From NCBI GenBank assembly GCA_032717465.1, contig CM064666.1, forward strand, positions 1,746,001-1,810,000: 64,000 nucleotides of DNA. Direction: 5' to 3'. Positions within the stretch are counted from its first letter, which is position 1, and each line of letters begins with the position of its first letter. Shown piece by piece: positions 1-12,107 of this stretch. The position numbers and the translations under genes were made by a program. This DNA comes from Coenobita brevimanus. Lineage: Eukaryota > Arthropoda > Malacostraca > Decapoda > Coenobitidae. Below the pieces are notes generated by a model, which saw only the letters and a program-made list of their open reading frames with translations, was not told where the DNA came from and did not search any database.

Positions 1-50
1 ACCCTGCTCTTTGGTGGGAAAGGAGGTCCGGATGATGGTGGTGATGAAAA
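1..50 (+). mobile_element. SINE-E 3' end (GAT-tailed)
   Basis: GGTGGGAAAGGAGGTCCGGA followed by (TGATGG)n; same 3' end as at 47740-47790. Confidence 0.55.
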
Positions 51-61
51 AATCTTATTGT

Positions 62-455
62 ATGTTTATAAAGGATCCATTATGCTTGCATTCATAGGCC
101 TTGGTCACCTGATGGTGGCTGTCCATGCTGTTTGATTTCTGCCAGCCTCCCTATTCAGTTCCTTGTCCCTGAGGTCACACTCTGTGATCTTGACACAAGT
201 CTTTTTCGGTCTGCCCCTCAAAACCCTGCCCCCAACATTCATACTTTTCACTTAGTGCACTCAATATTCATCCTTCATCTTCTTCACATGCCCAGACCAT
301 CTCAGTCAGCCCCTCCTCATCACAACACCAATACATTCAAGTCCCGTCCTTCCTCTCAACTCATCAATTGTAAACTTACCTCCCCCAGGGCTCGCATTCA
401 AGGATGTGCTACACATCCATCAAATCATTTTCATTTCTCTACATTTGAGAAATGA
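62..455 (-). mobile_element. LINE-B 3' end
   Basis: TTTATAAAGG at the left, then the stretch common to all LINE-B copies (GGCCTTGGTCACCTGATGG, GTCCCTGAGGTCACACTCTG). On the minus strand it encodes the FGHV-type C-terminal region of a non-LTR retrotransposon. Confidence 0.72.
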
Positions 456-479
456 CTGATGTGAAAGAGATTAACTATA

Positions 480-695
480 GTACCATGAACAGTAAATGCA
501 ATAAAGTACCTTGTATTAGTAATATATCATCTGTAGTTATGCAGTACTTGTCTATAAACTCTGTCTTCACATATATGGTACATGTATTGTGTGAGGAAAG
601 ATGATATCAAGTACGTTGTCTTATTGTAAGGAAAAATATTGTGGAAATTGGAGGGTTTTTAAATTGGATGTTCAGATTTGGGAGGTTGTACTGTA
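480..695. mobile_element. MITE-2, right part
   Basis: GTACCATGAACAGTAAATGC, TGTGAGGAAAGATGATATCA, GATTTGGGAGGTTGTACTGT. Confidence 0.6.
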
Positions 696-707
696 TTTAT
701 AAGGGTC

Positions 708-961
708 TGATTCTTAACGTTGCTTAACTTCGCTGATCGGACGGGAAGCGGTGTACTCAACGAGGTATGGCCGTTGGTCTGGTTAGTACTTGGATGGGTG
801 ACCGCCTGGGAACACCAGATGCTGTTGGCATCCCTACGTGTCAAGTGGGGTTGGTGGAGGATTAGTGCCCCTCCCTGTAAAACAATTAACTCTGAGCCCT
901 TGGCCACCCCGTTTGGGATACATGGCGTCTGGCAATGATGATGATGATGATGATTCTTAAC
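708..961 (+). mobile_element. SINE-5S copy with inverted 5' half
   Basis: Direct repeat TGATTCTTAAC at 708-718 and 951-961 bounds the insertion. 719-773 is the reverse complement of 5S rRNA nt 5-60; from 774 the rest of 5S (nt 65 on) and the body run forward to GGCGTCTGGCAATGATGATG. Confidence 0.9.
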
Positions 962-1194
962 TGTTACCAGGCTTCAGTTTGTGATGACTTAATGGGTAAA
1001 TTATGAAGACCCCTGGCACCCACATGACCAGCAGTAATAGTAGCCCTGGAATGGCTGAGAAGTAGACCCATGTTAGTTTTTTTTTTTTTTTTTTTAACCC
1101 AAAGTTAGCCCTAGAATAGCCTCCTGTTAAAAAAGAAAAGAAAATTGTGGGACACCCATTACAGTAGCCTGCTGGTGTGTCAAAGCCAATAGTA

Positions 1195-1375
1195 ATTCAT
1201 TCATTGCCAGACGCCATGTATCCCAAACGGGGTGGCCAAGGGCTTAGAGTTAATTGTTTTACAGGGAGGGGCACTAATCCTCCACCAACCCCACTTGACA
1301 CGTAGGGATGCCAACAGCATCTGGTGTTCCCAGGCGGTCACCCATCCAAGTACTAACCAGACCCAACGTTGCTTA
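1195..1375 (-). mobile_element. SINE-5S copy, truncated at 5S nt 53
   Basis: ATTCATTGCCAGACGCCATG, body, then the 5S half ending CCCAACGTTGCTTA. Confidence 0.88.
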
Positions 1376-1689
1376 CTGCTTCATAATGGTTGAGAATTGG
1401 ACCCATGATGATACAGCAATATTTACTCAAAAGTAGTCCTAGAATAACCTCTTGGAGTTTTAAAAAAATAAATATATAAATAAATAAATATGGGACGCCC
1501 TATACAGGCACTTAGTTGGAGGTGGGAGGTGTATGCCCCCCTCCTTTTCTTTTCTTTTTTTTTTTTTTTTTTTCAGACCAGTGATTGCTGACAGTACTAG
1601 AACAGTATTATTTGCCAGAATGTATTCAATGGTCACTGCTCCTCTGAAGTGTCTGCTTGCATCCCTCCACCACTCTGATATGCACATAG

Positions 1690-1891
1690 CACCCGTCTAG
1701 CAACAAACTCTCACCCCTTTTCTGTCCAACTCTCTTATGCAAGAGTTAGCCATTACTCCCAGTCCTTTATTTATGCAGCAGGTCAGAACTCTGGAACAGT
1801 CTCCTTCTGTCTGTATTTCGTACTGCTTGTGATCTCCAGTCTTTCAAATGCAATGTGTCCAGGCATCTTGAAATGAACGCATCTTGAATTT

Positions 1892-1958
<67 letters not shown>

Positions 1959-2025
1959 GAATGGTTTCCAGGCTTCTGGCCTTTGGTTCCATCTTCCTTG
2001 CATTAAAAAAAAAAAAAAAAAAAAA
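1690..2025 (+). mobile_element. LINE-D 3' end
   Basis: ACCCGTCTAGCAACAAACTC, TGATCTCCAGTCTTTCAAAT, CAGGCATCTTGAAATGAA, then (TC)n, (T)n and a poly-A end. Same order as 51800-52095. Confidence 0.7.
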
Positions 2026-2244
2026 AAGGAAGGTATCTTCTTACACTAGCACTTGCCTGTATTATTGTCTTTTAATGATTAAAACAAGTAAAGTAACACT
2101 GCATTTTCATATGAATTGGTCAGTTAAATACATTAAGTAAGACTTCAGCTGGGAATCGTACGCCCTTCTTTCCATACTGCTGGATTCATCCCTGCTGTAC
2201 ACATTTCCTGCTGGTATGTGAGAGGTGTTGTGTTTTGACGGCAG

Positions 2245-2460
2245 GTGACAAAGGCTGACTGTTGCTGTACGATGGGCCTGGCGTGGGGTCCCATGTGTGA
2301 GCACTGTCCACGCAGGGGCACACCAGAGTACGACGAGATCTGCATGGAGGCCGGCTTCTCCATAGACGGCCTGGACATTGACGAGTGCCAGATGCCGACC
2401 CTGTGCAGGAACGGCAAATGTATCAACACCATGGGCTCATACCGATGCATCTGTGACAAG
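2245..2460 (+). CDS. Fibrillin exon F1: end of TB domain and EGF 1
   Basis: 72 codons, phase 0 at both ends, acceptor ggcag and donor gtaggt. It encodes the C-terminal half of the last TB domain (three adjacent Cys, then WGPMCEHCP and GTPEYDEIC), then a calcium-binding EGF starting DIDEC. The first half of the TB domain must lie upstream of the window, since no matching exon is visible in 1-2244. Confidence 0.93.
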
Positions 2461-3574
2461 GTAGGTGCCTCTGTGCCCATGTGGTACTAGGTCAATAAGA
2501 ACTCATCAAGCACCACTGTTTTGGTGTTTTTCCTTCATCTTATCAGCTCATTTTTATCCTGTGTGGGATAACCTGATGCTGCAGGTTGTTAGAAATATGT
2601 TTTTGGATATTAAACTAGACTAATTTGTCCTGGCATAAAATACATAGTGAAGGGAACAAGGTGTTTGTGGTGAGGGACAGGCACCATTTGTTGTTGCACA
2701 TGGCAAAGTAGTGCCATCTGAATATGCTGTTATCCCTTTTAGTGGAGAGGATGGAGAGTGAAAGATTGACAAGGAGAGTGTATGTGAGTAAGATGGAGTG
2801 GGAGAGAGGGAGGGGGCAACTGAGGATGAGATTGAGGGATTGAGTGGAGAGATATATGAGAGAGGGGTGTGTGAGCTGGGGGGAGGGCAACATACTGGCA
2901 GGGGACAGGACAACATGGAGGGTATTGGTTTGTGGCCACCCCTTACAGGATTATGGGTTGTGGCTACAGGCAGATAGGTGTGTTTAATATAAAAAAAAAA
3001 CAATTCCAACAACCTTCAATATCAAATCAACCCAGGCAGGACAAAAACTATCTATCTATCTATCTATAGCCCGACGCCCTAATCCCGCGAAGGGTGGCTG
3101 CAGACAAAACGCCTCCAAGTCGCTCTGTCACCCCACCATTTGACTACCCTCCCCCCAACTCATCCCCTCCCCCCTCCCTCATATACCTCTCAAGCTGGTG
3201 ATAATGAGAAAACTGCCAAACTTGATGAGCCCATATAGTACCACAGTCTTTTTACTCATTTCACTCTAACTTTTCACTCTGACTTGGCCTTAAAATTACC
3301 ACCACCCTCTCCCATGCTAAGTTGTAACAGTAGATTTGCATGAGAGTAGGATGCTGGTCATGAAGAAGTGCTATGAAAGGAATGTGAAGTCATATGCTGT
3401 ATTTGCCTTTCTCTGCCACTGAGCATCCTGAAATCAGCTGCAAAAGGACGAAAAGCTGAAAGAACTGTACATGTACTTAGAAGTTAATAGCAATGTTATT
3501 ATTTTGAGATTTTGAGCACCAGTGAATTATGTAAAAGAGCTGGTACCCTGGAGAAACAAAATATAGGTATCATA

Positions 3575-3622
<48 letters not shown>

Positions 3623-6600
3623 TACAGTAAACTCTCAGTTATCCATTGTAATTCAGCCATACCCTATGCCAAATAATGTAACATGCCAGACATTGCATAG
3701 TACCTCCCATCGGCTCAACATTTGGCGTCGAGCTGGTCATTGTGTTACTGGCCATCATGACCCTCTGTTTTAAAAACTTTCCCATTAGTAAAAGATGAAA
3801 ACTAAGCATAAAATACAATAAATAATGATACAGCACAGACGTAATACAGCGCTGGTTGGCTGCCAGTTAGGAGCCAGTTGATACACACCTCAGTGCCAGA
3901 TATTGCATAGAACTGCCAGTCACGTCCTGTTTCTGTGCCGGATGTTGCATAATTTCGCTGGATATTGCTTTAATAGAGTCAGCCCAGGAGCACCAGATAT
4001 TGCGATGACAGATAATTGAGAGTTTACTGTTATTATTATCATTATTTGTTTAGTCCGCCTGGGAACACCAGATGTTGTTGGCATCCCTACGTGTCAAGTG
4101 GGGTTGATGGAGGATTAGTGCCCCTCCCTGTAAAACAATTAACTCTAAGCCCTTGGCCACCCCATTTGGGATACATGGCATCTGGCAATGAAAAAAAAAA
4201 AACTGAATTTGTTTAGTGAGTAATTATTCCGCTCCAGTCGAATTGAGCCGGTGAAGGTTTATATCCAAGGGATGGTTGGGGTTGATTGCTCATGTAATGC
4301 CACTCATGGATGAGTGAGGCTGGTCACTCTCATCTTAAATGTCGGGACCAACTGCCTAGCCCCGGGCTCCTACGTTCCTCATGGGGCAATGTAGGATTGG
4401 ATGATGGATGGATGGATGTTTAATTTATAGCATCATCTTATAATTATTACAGTATTATATTATTTTTTATTATATCATTGTCATTATTATTATATCATCA
4501 TTACTATTATTATCCTGTAGGGTTACCAGCCGGACTTCTCAGGCACCCGGTGTGTGGACGTCAACGAGTGCGAGGTCACACCATCTACCTGCAAGTTCAC
4601 CTGCCAGAACACCGATGGCTCGTACCGGTGCTCGTGTCCACGCGGCTACACCGTCAACGCTGATGGGGTGACCTGTCGCGACCTGGACGAGTGTGCCACG
4701 GGTCAACACACCTGCCAGGACCGGTGTGTCAATACCCAGGGGTCGTTCAAGTGTACATGTGCACAGGGGTACACGGAAGTTGGTGAACAGTGCATTGGTA
4801 CGTACATACATTTGTTTTAGTGTTGTTTGTCATGTATTTGTATTCTTGTTTTTGCTGTTCGTTGCTGTAACACACTTTGTTCTTGGTGTTTTTGTGTTTT
4901 GATATGCATTTGTTTTCTTGTTTTCATTTATTTTTCATGTTTTTGTTGTTTCTTGCTGTTACACTTTTTTGTTCTTGTTAATTGTTGTGTTGGTTATGCA
5001 TTTCCTTTGTGTTTCTGTTTGTTGTGTCTTGGTGGGTCATGCACTTGTTTTCTTGTTATTTTCTTTGTGGATTGGTATGTCATGCACTTGTTGTTGTTGT
5101 TTTTGTTTTTATTGCTCTGTACTGATAGAGCTTGCAATTGTTTCACATTTTTTATATTAATGATGATAGTGATAAGTTGGTGATAATAATGATGATGAAA
5201 ATGCTGTGGATAATTGATTGACGATGATGAATATTCATGATTGATGAGTGTGACTGTGTATGTGTGCGTGTGCCCGCAGACATCAATGAGTGTGTGGAGC
5301 AGACGGGGCTGTGTGGTCCACTGGGTACGTGCATCAACACCCGAGGCAGCTTCCGATGCATGTGTCCCAGTGGGTATAGGGTTGACTCCACCGGCACCAT
5401 GTGTATTGACGCAGCTGACTGTCTTGATGGCATCTGTGACGTCCCATGTGAGGTAGGATGACGAGGAGGATAATAGTGATACCAGTAATAATTTATCTGT
5501 CTGTCTGTCTACATCCAGACAACTTAATCCTGTAAGAGGTGGCCGCAAACAACTCGCTTCCGTGTCACCCTGTCCCCTGCCATTATGCTGCCCTTCCCCT
5601 GGCTGGCACCAGTAATAATAATATTAACAGAACCAGATCCATCACTTTGGAAAGGGGGGACATGAGTCTTAGGAGAATTGCCAGTTTGCCTTTTAAATAA
5701 TCAAATTAAAATGCATTGTGATTTTCTCAGTCATAGAAGTACAATAATATAGTCAAGTGCATGTGCAGTAAGAGGCAGTAGGATATTTATTGCATGTACT
5801 CTAATTTGGTAAACAGCATTGTTGTTGTAGCAGATGCAATAATTGGTCTGACAAAAATAGGGTAGCATATGCTTCCCTCCCCCCAAAATCTGTGCTTGAA
5901 TAATAATAATAATAATATTTTATTAAAGGTAATATTAATTATTGTTTTGCTCATGTCATTACGGCTCCAGCTTCCTTGCATGCATCATTCTATTCACTTA
6001 ATGGTGGCTTTCCATACTGCTTGATCGCTAGCAGCCTCTATAATCAGCCCCCCATCCCTGAGGTCACACTCTACGACCCCATCCCAAGTCTTTTTAGGTC
6101 GCCCCCAGTCGTCATCCTCCATCCTCTCCACATAACCAAGGATGGAAGATGATGACTGGGTGTGGAGGGTGAGAGGTGTGAACATTGAGGGTAGAGTTGT
6201 GAGGCAGACTGAAAAAAGACATGGACAAGGTCATATAGTGTAACCTCAGGGATATGGTTCTGAATAGAGAGGCTGCTAGAGATTGAGCAGTGTGGAGAGC
6301 TGCCATTAGGTGACCAAGGCTGATGCATGCAAGCAGGTTGGAGCCTTTATAAATGAAGCAAATGAAACAATCATTCATGTTACCAGTATTATTTTTAATA
6401 GTAATAATAATAACTAGTTGTAACAGTACTGGTGGTGGTAGTGTAGTAATAATAATAATAATACAGTAATGATAGTAACAATAATAGTTTTCATAATAAT
6501 AATAATAATACAGTAATTATAACAATAATAGTGTTCATAATAATAATAATAATAATACAGTAATTATAACAATAATAGTGTTCATGATAATAATATGGTA

Positions 6601-6924
6601 ATAATAATAATAATGATAATAATAATAATAATAACAGTAACAGTGATGATGATACCTGTGTTTGTGTTTCAAGGGGGGCATTGGGTGTGGATGTCCCGAT
6701 GGCTTCCGACGCCATCCGCTCTTCAGTCAGTGCCTGGACGAGGACGAGTGCGCCACGTCTGCCCTGTGTGGCGCTGCAGACTGCCAGAACACACTAGGCT
6801 CGTACAAGTGTCTCTGCCCTACTGGATATGCCTTCAACTTTGCACTCTTTGTCTGTATTCAGGTAAGGACAAGGGTTTTTATATCTAGAATGATAATGAT
6901 AATAATAATACTAATACTAATACT

Positions 6925-6956
<32 letters not shown>

Positions 6957-8328
6957 CTTCATCATCATCCAGACCTCCTTTCCCACCTTAGGACAGGGTG
7001 ATAATAATAATAATAATAATAATAATAATGTTGATGATAATAATAATGTTAGTAACAAGAATTATAATAATGGAATAATACACTTTATATCCAGACTGGT
7101 AGTAATAATAATAATAATTAATAATAATAATAACAATGGTGATGATAATGATGAAATTTTGAAATGAGAATATTAACGTACAGGAGGATGTGTATTTGGC
7201 AGGTTGATGACAGCTGCATTGACAGTCCGTGTGCGTATGGCTGCAATGCACTCGGTGATGATGCGGTGGCTTGTGGCTGCCCTGTTGGCTTCTCCAGGAT
7301 TGGCTCGGTGAGTTTTATCCTGCTAATCCAATCTATCTATCTATCTATCTATAGCCCGACGCCCTAATCCCGCAAAGGGTGGCCGCAGACAAAACGCCTC
7401 CAAGTCGCTCTGTCACCCACCATTTGACTACCCTCCCCCAGCTCACCCCCCTCCCTCATATACCTCTCAACTCCATCCCTCCACCTCATCCTCGGTCTAC
7501 CTCTCCCTCTCCCTCCCTCCACCTCACCTACATACACCCTCTTAGTCAGTCTTTCATTCTTCATTCAATCTAATATAATTTAATCCAATCTAAAAATGGC
7601 AATGTGGAGGTGATTTGTTTGTGGCCACCCCATGTGGGATTAAGGCATCTGGCAATAGATAAATAGATAGATAAAAATGACTCCATGTTACTGTTTGGGA
7701 ATCTCCATATTGTGTTTGGTCCTGGTTTTGCTGTTTTATTTTTATTTTCATTTTTTTTATTTATTTATTTTTTATGCAAGGAAGAAGGAACCAAAGGCCA
7801 GGAGCCCACAAACTGTTCCTTCCAAGAAAAAAACAAAAGCAATACAAAAGAGAGCCAAATTCAAGATCCGTTCACATTGCATTTGAAAGACTGGAGATCA
7901 TAGGAAGTAGGAAATACAGACAGAGGGAGACAGTTCCAGACCTGTTGCATAAATGAAGGACTGGGAGTAACGGTTAACCCTTGGACTGGAAGCTAAACCA
8001 AGTGCCAAAACCAGCTTTTTACTTCCCAACAGTTGCTGGAAACGGTTGGGGAAAAAAAGAAATTTGAGATGTGTAGTACGATTTGCAACTATGTGAGAGT
8101 CTCAACGTGGACTTAGTTTCTCTCTACAGTCACTCAAAAGATAGGTAACCTAGAGACTGGTACTTGTGGCTGACTGTTTCCTGCCTGAGAGTGGTGACTG
8201 TGACTGGTTCCCAAGTGTGTAGACGGATATCACTCTCATGGAAGTACCTCCTGGGTCCATGGTAGCCACCCATCCTGTTTGGACACCTAAAGCCACTTTC
8301 TCTGTCTGTCTGTTTGTCTGTCTTTCTT

Positions 8329-8373
<45 letters not shown>

Positions 8374-11300
8374 TTTTTTTCTAATGTTGGGTCTTAAGGA
8401 ATCCAAGCCCATTGTATACCATGGAAAGCTGGGTTGGAGTGGTGGAGAGGCTATGTTGTGGAAATGTGCCTGATTATTTCACCTTTCTTATTTCAGTCAG
8501 TAAAATGTGAAGTAGGTCCCAAGATGTGTGGAGAGTGACTGTGAAATTGTTCTTGATGGGGAAGTTTATTTTCTGCATTTTAGAATTAGATCAGAGAAAA
8601 AAATGCATCCCTTAAATAATGTTTGTCGTCCCAGCCCTTACCTTGTCCCATCCATCCATCTTTCCCCTTCTTCCCCTCATGTCCCCCCCACGTTACCCAT
8701 CCTCCCCCCCTCACAACCCCTCCTTCCAATCCCCCTCCCACTTTTCAACTCAGTGTACTAAAAATTATCTCCAGTGAAAATTAAGGTTTAATTCCATGAG
8801 AGAAGCATAAGACAGATCCTGAAATTTCTGTTTCATTTTAAGAAAGCAATGGGAAATAATTAGCATACTTCAGCACGTCTTTTTTCACATCAGGAGACCA
8901 CCATTCATGTTGAATACATCTCAGGGCTGTCTAATACAGGACTGGTGTATTGGTATTAGCAGGGATGTTGTTACATGTAGGCAGGTTTTATGGTAGAACA
9001 ATAAAACATGTTTTAATGAAATACTAATCCTTAAACTGTTCCCTGCCCCAGATGGGATTCAAACCCATGTACACTTGAACAGCAGATAAACTCTTTTGCC
9101 AACTCAGCCACCACCTCACCTGTGGTTATTGATTAAAATATTACATACAGTACAGTAATTGGTGTACTTTTCATAAATTAATTCACCTCACTGCTGATTT
9201 TAGCCCAGACCATAAAACCACAGTTATTAGCATCAGGTAGCCAAATGTGTGGACTTTTTTTTTTTCCCCTAATACCAGAAAAGCTTGTGTTAGTGAGAAA
9301 TAATATGCAAATTCAAATGGAATAACAACGAACAGATGTTACACTAAGAAGGAACTAATATTATGTTGTTCACAGTCAGCCAAGAATGGAGAGGGAAGAG
9401 AGGCAAGGTTAGTAAACACAAAACAGTTTCATCAGGCTGTTGTGTAGTGGTAGGTTTGTTTTGTAATTTTTTGAGCCAATAGATGTAAAAAATTATACCA
9501 AAAGAGACATTTTATTTTTGGAAAAGTAGTTTGTATTGTTTGTGATGTGGCTCCACAAAATTTGAAAGCTTGAATGATAACTATAGGGTGTGCAGTCCTT
9601 TTCATCCCTTAGCATAAAAAATGTTGCCCTTCAGGACTCACAAAAAATGAACTACAATACTTGCTTACAAGATGGACCATATGTAGTGATGCAGATCTTG
9701 TGAGGTGAGGGAATGGCTCAGTCTGCTTTGGTGGGCAGTGAAGGTATTTTGGCCGGTGTATGACATTTCTGATTAACCATGCAGTCAGTGGTTTGAAAAA
9801 TAAATAAATGAATACAGCCTGGAAAGGGGCGTGGGAGGTAGAAAAATATGGGATGGCGCTGGTAATGCTGAGGCGTCCCTGCAACACACGAGACTTGCGT
9901 AATAGAGTGGGGTCGGTAAGTAGCACTCCACTAGAAACTGACCTGAAGGTATATTGTGTGTTGTACAGATCGCTCTTTCTGCTGGTGTGGGTGTGGCAGT
10001 GGGTGTAGGAAGTGAATAAATGATACTGGTTGGACAATAACAACCCTGCCTCCACAACACACAAGAAATCGCCCAGCACAGTGGAAGTAGATTGTTATTG
10101 TATGGGCCAGCTTATATATGCATGTATGGCCTAGTCTTTCAAAACTGTAGACGTATCATTTAGTTTTGTTTTTGGCTCCAACATGCTTGTATATATCAGC
10201 CTTGGTCACCTAATGGCGGCATTCCACGCTGCTCAGTCTCTGGCAGCATCTCTGTTCAGTTCCTTATCCCTGAGGTTACTTATATTTCACACTGCTCAAT
10301 CTTTGGCAGCATCGCTATTCGGTCCCTTATCCCTGAGGTTACTTATATTTCACACTGCTCAGTCTCTGGCAGCATCTCCATTTGGTCCCATATCCCTGAG
10401 GTTACTTATATTTCACACTGCTCAATCTCCGGCAGCATCTCCATTCGGTCCTTTATCCCTGCGGTTATTTATATTCCATGCTGCTCAGTCTCTGGCACCA
10501 TCTCCGGTCGGTCTCTTATCCCTGAGGTTACTTATATTTCATGCTGCTCAGTCTCTGGCAGCGTCTCCATTCAGTCCCTAATCCCTGAGTTTACTAATAT
10601 TTTCTTTCTCCTCCACAGGGCCACTGCATGTCCACACTGAATCCACCGGTGGGCAGTGGTGGATTTGGCACTGGGTTTGGTGGTGGACAAGCTGGCTTTG
10701 GAGGCGGCCAGGGCGGCTTTGGAGGTGGCGGTGGTCAGGGTGGCTTTGGTGGGCAAGGAGGCTTTGGAGGTGGTCAGGGTGGCTTTGGAGGTGGGGCTGG
10801 ACAAGGTGGCTTTGGAGGTGTTGGGGGTCAGGGTGGCTTTGGAGGTGGGGCTGGACAAGGCGGCTTTGGAGGTGCTGGTCAGGGTGGCTTTGGAGGTGGT
10901 GGTCAGGGTGGCTTTGGAGGTGGTCAGGGTGGCTTTGGAGGAGGTCAGGGTGGCTTTGGAGGAGGTCAAGGGGGCTTAGGAGGGGCCGGCCAGGGTGGCA
11001 TTGGAGTACCTGGACAGGGTGGCATTGGAGTACCTGGACAGGGTGGCTTTGGAGGAGGTCAGGGTGGCTTTGGAGGGGGCCAGGGTGGTGTCGGTGGTGG
11101 TGGTGGAGGATTCGGCGGTGGTGTTGGTGGTGGCGGTGTTGTCAGTGGTGGTGGCAGCGGGTTTGGGTACACAAGCCAGTTCGACCTCGGGGGTGTGCCA
11201 ACGTACCCCATTGGTGGCGGCGCACAGGACCCACATGGCAGCGGCGACAACATCATATCCACCGAGGGATGCTTCTCATGCCAGGTAACAACAACAAGAA

Positions 11301-11629
11301 CATAGCCATCATCATCATCATCACCATTGTTATAATTGTCATGCCACCTCTCTACACCTTCCCCCACATTATCATCATCAACATCATCATCATCATCATC
11401 ATCATCATCATTCACTGCGGGATGCGTCTCATGTCAGGTAACAACATAGCCATCATCATCATCATCGTCAACATCATCATCATCATTCACCGCGGGATGC
11501 GTCTCATGTCAGGTAACAACATCAACAACAATAACATACCCATTATCATCATCATTATCATCATCATCATCATCATCATCACCATTGTTGTAATTGTGCG
11601 ACCTCTCAACACCTTCCCCCATACAACAG

Positions 11630-11670
<41 letters not shown>

Positions 11671-12065
11671 CCATAATCATCATCATCATTATCATCATCA
11701 TCATCACCATTGTTGTAATTGTCATGCCATCTCTCAACACCTTCCCCCACACAACAACATCATCATCATCATTATCATCATCACCATAATCATCAACTTC
11801 ATCATCATCACCATCATTATAATTGTTAAGCCACCTCTCTGCACCTTCCCCCACATCATCATCATCATCATCATCATTATAATTGTCATGCCACCTCATC
11901 ACCTCCTCCCCCACACTACACAGGCATCTGGTAATGCTCATGACTGTCACACTGCCATATTGCACAACTTCTGTCAACCAAAATTCATTTATCCTCCAAA
12001 TTGCTTCTCTTTATAGTTTGCTTCCCCAGGTTACTTGCCTCACAAACTTCAACCTACAGCATTTT

Positions 12066-12107
<42 letters not shown>

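Noticed and set aside
10571..10969. Minus-strand TSSKATLT-repeat protein
   Set aside because: Antisense of the Gly-rich exon; the plus strand has splice sites and homology on both sides.
10619..11284. A separate Gly-rich cuticle or silk-like gene
   Set aside because: The exon is in phase with EGF exons before it and the furin-site exon after it, and supplies the last EGF cysteine and the GCFSCQ motif.
11269..12016. Poly-Ile, poly-His and poly-Asp ORFs
   Set aside because: They are translations of (CAT)n/(GAT)n microsatellites in introns.
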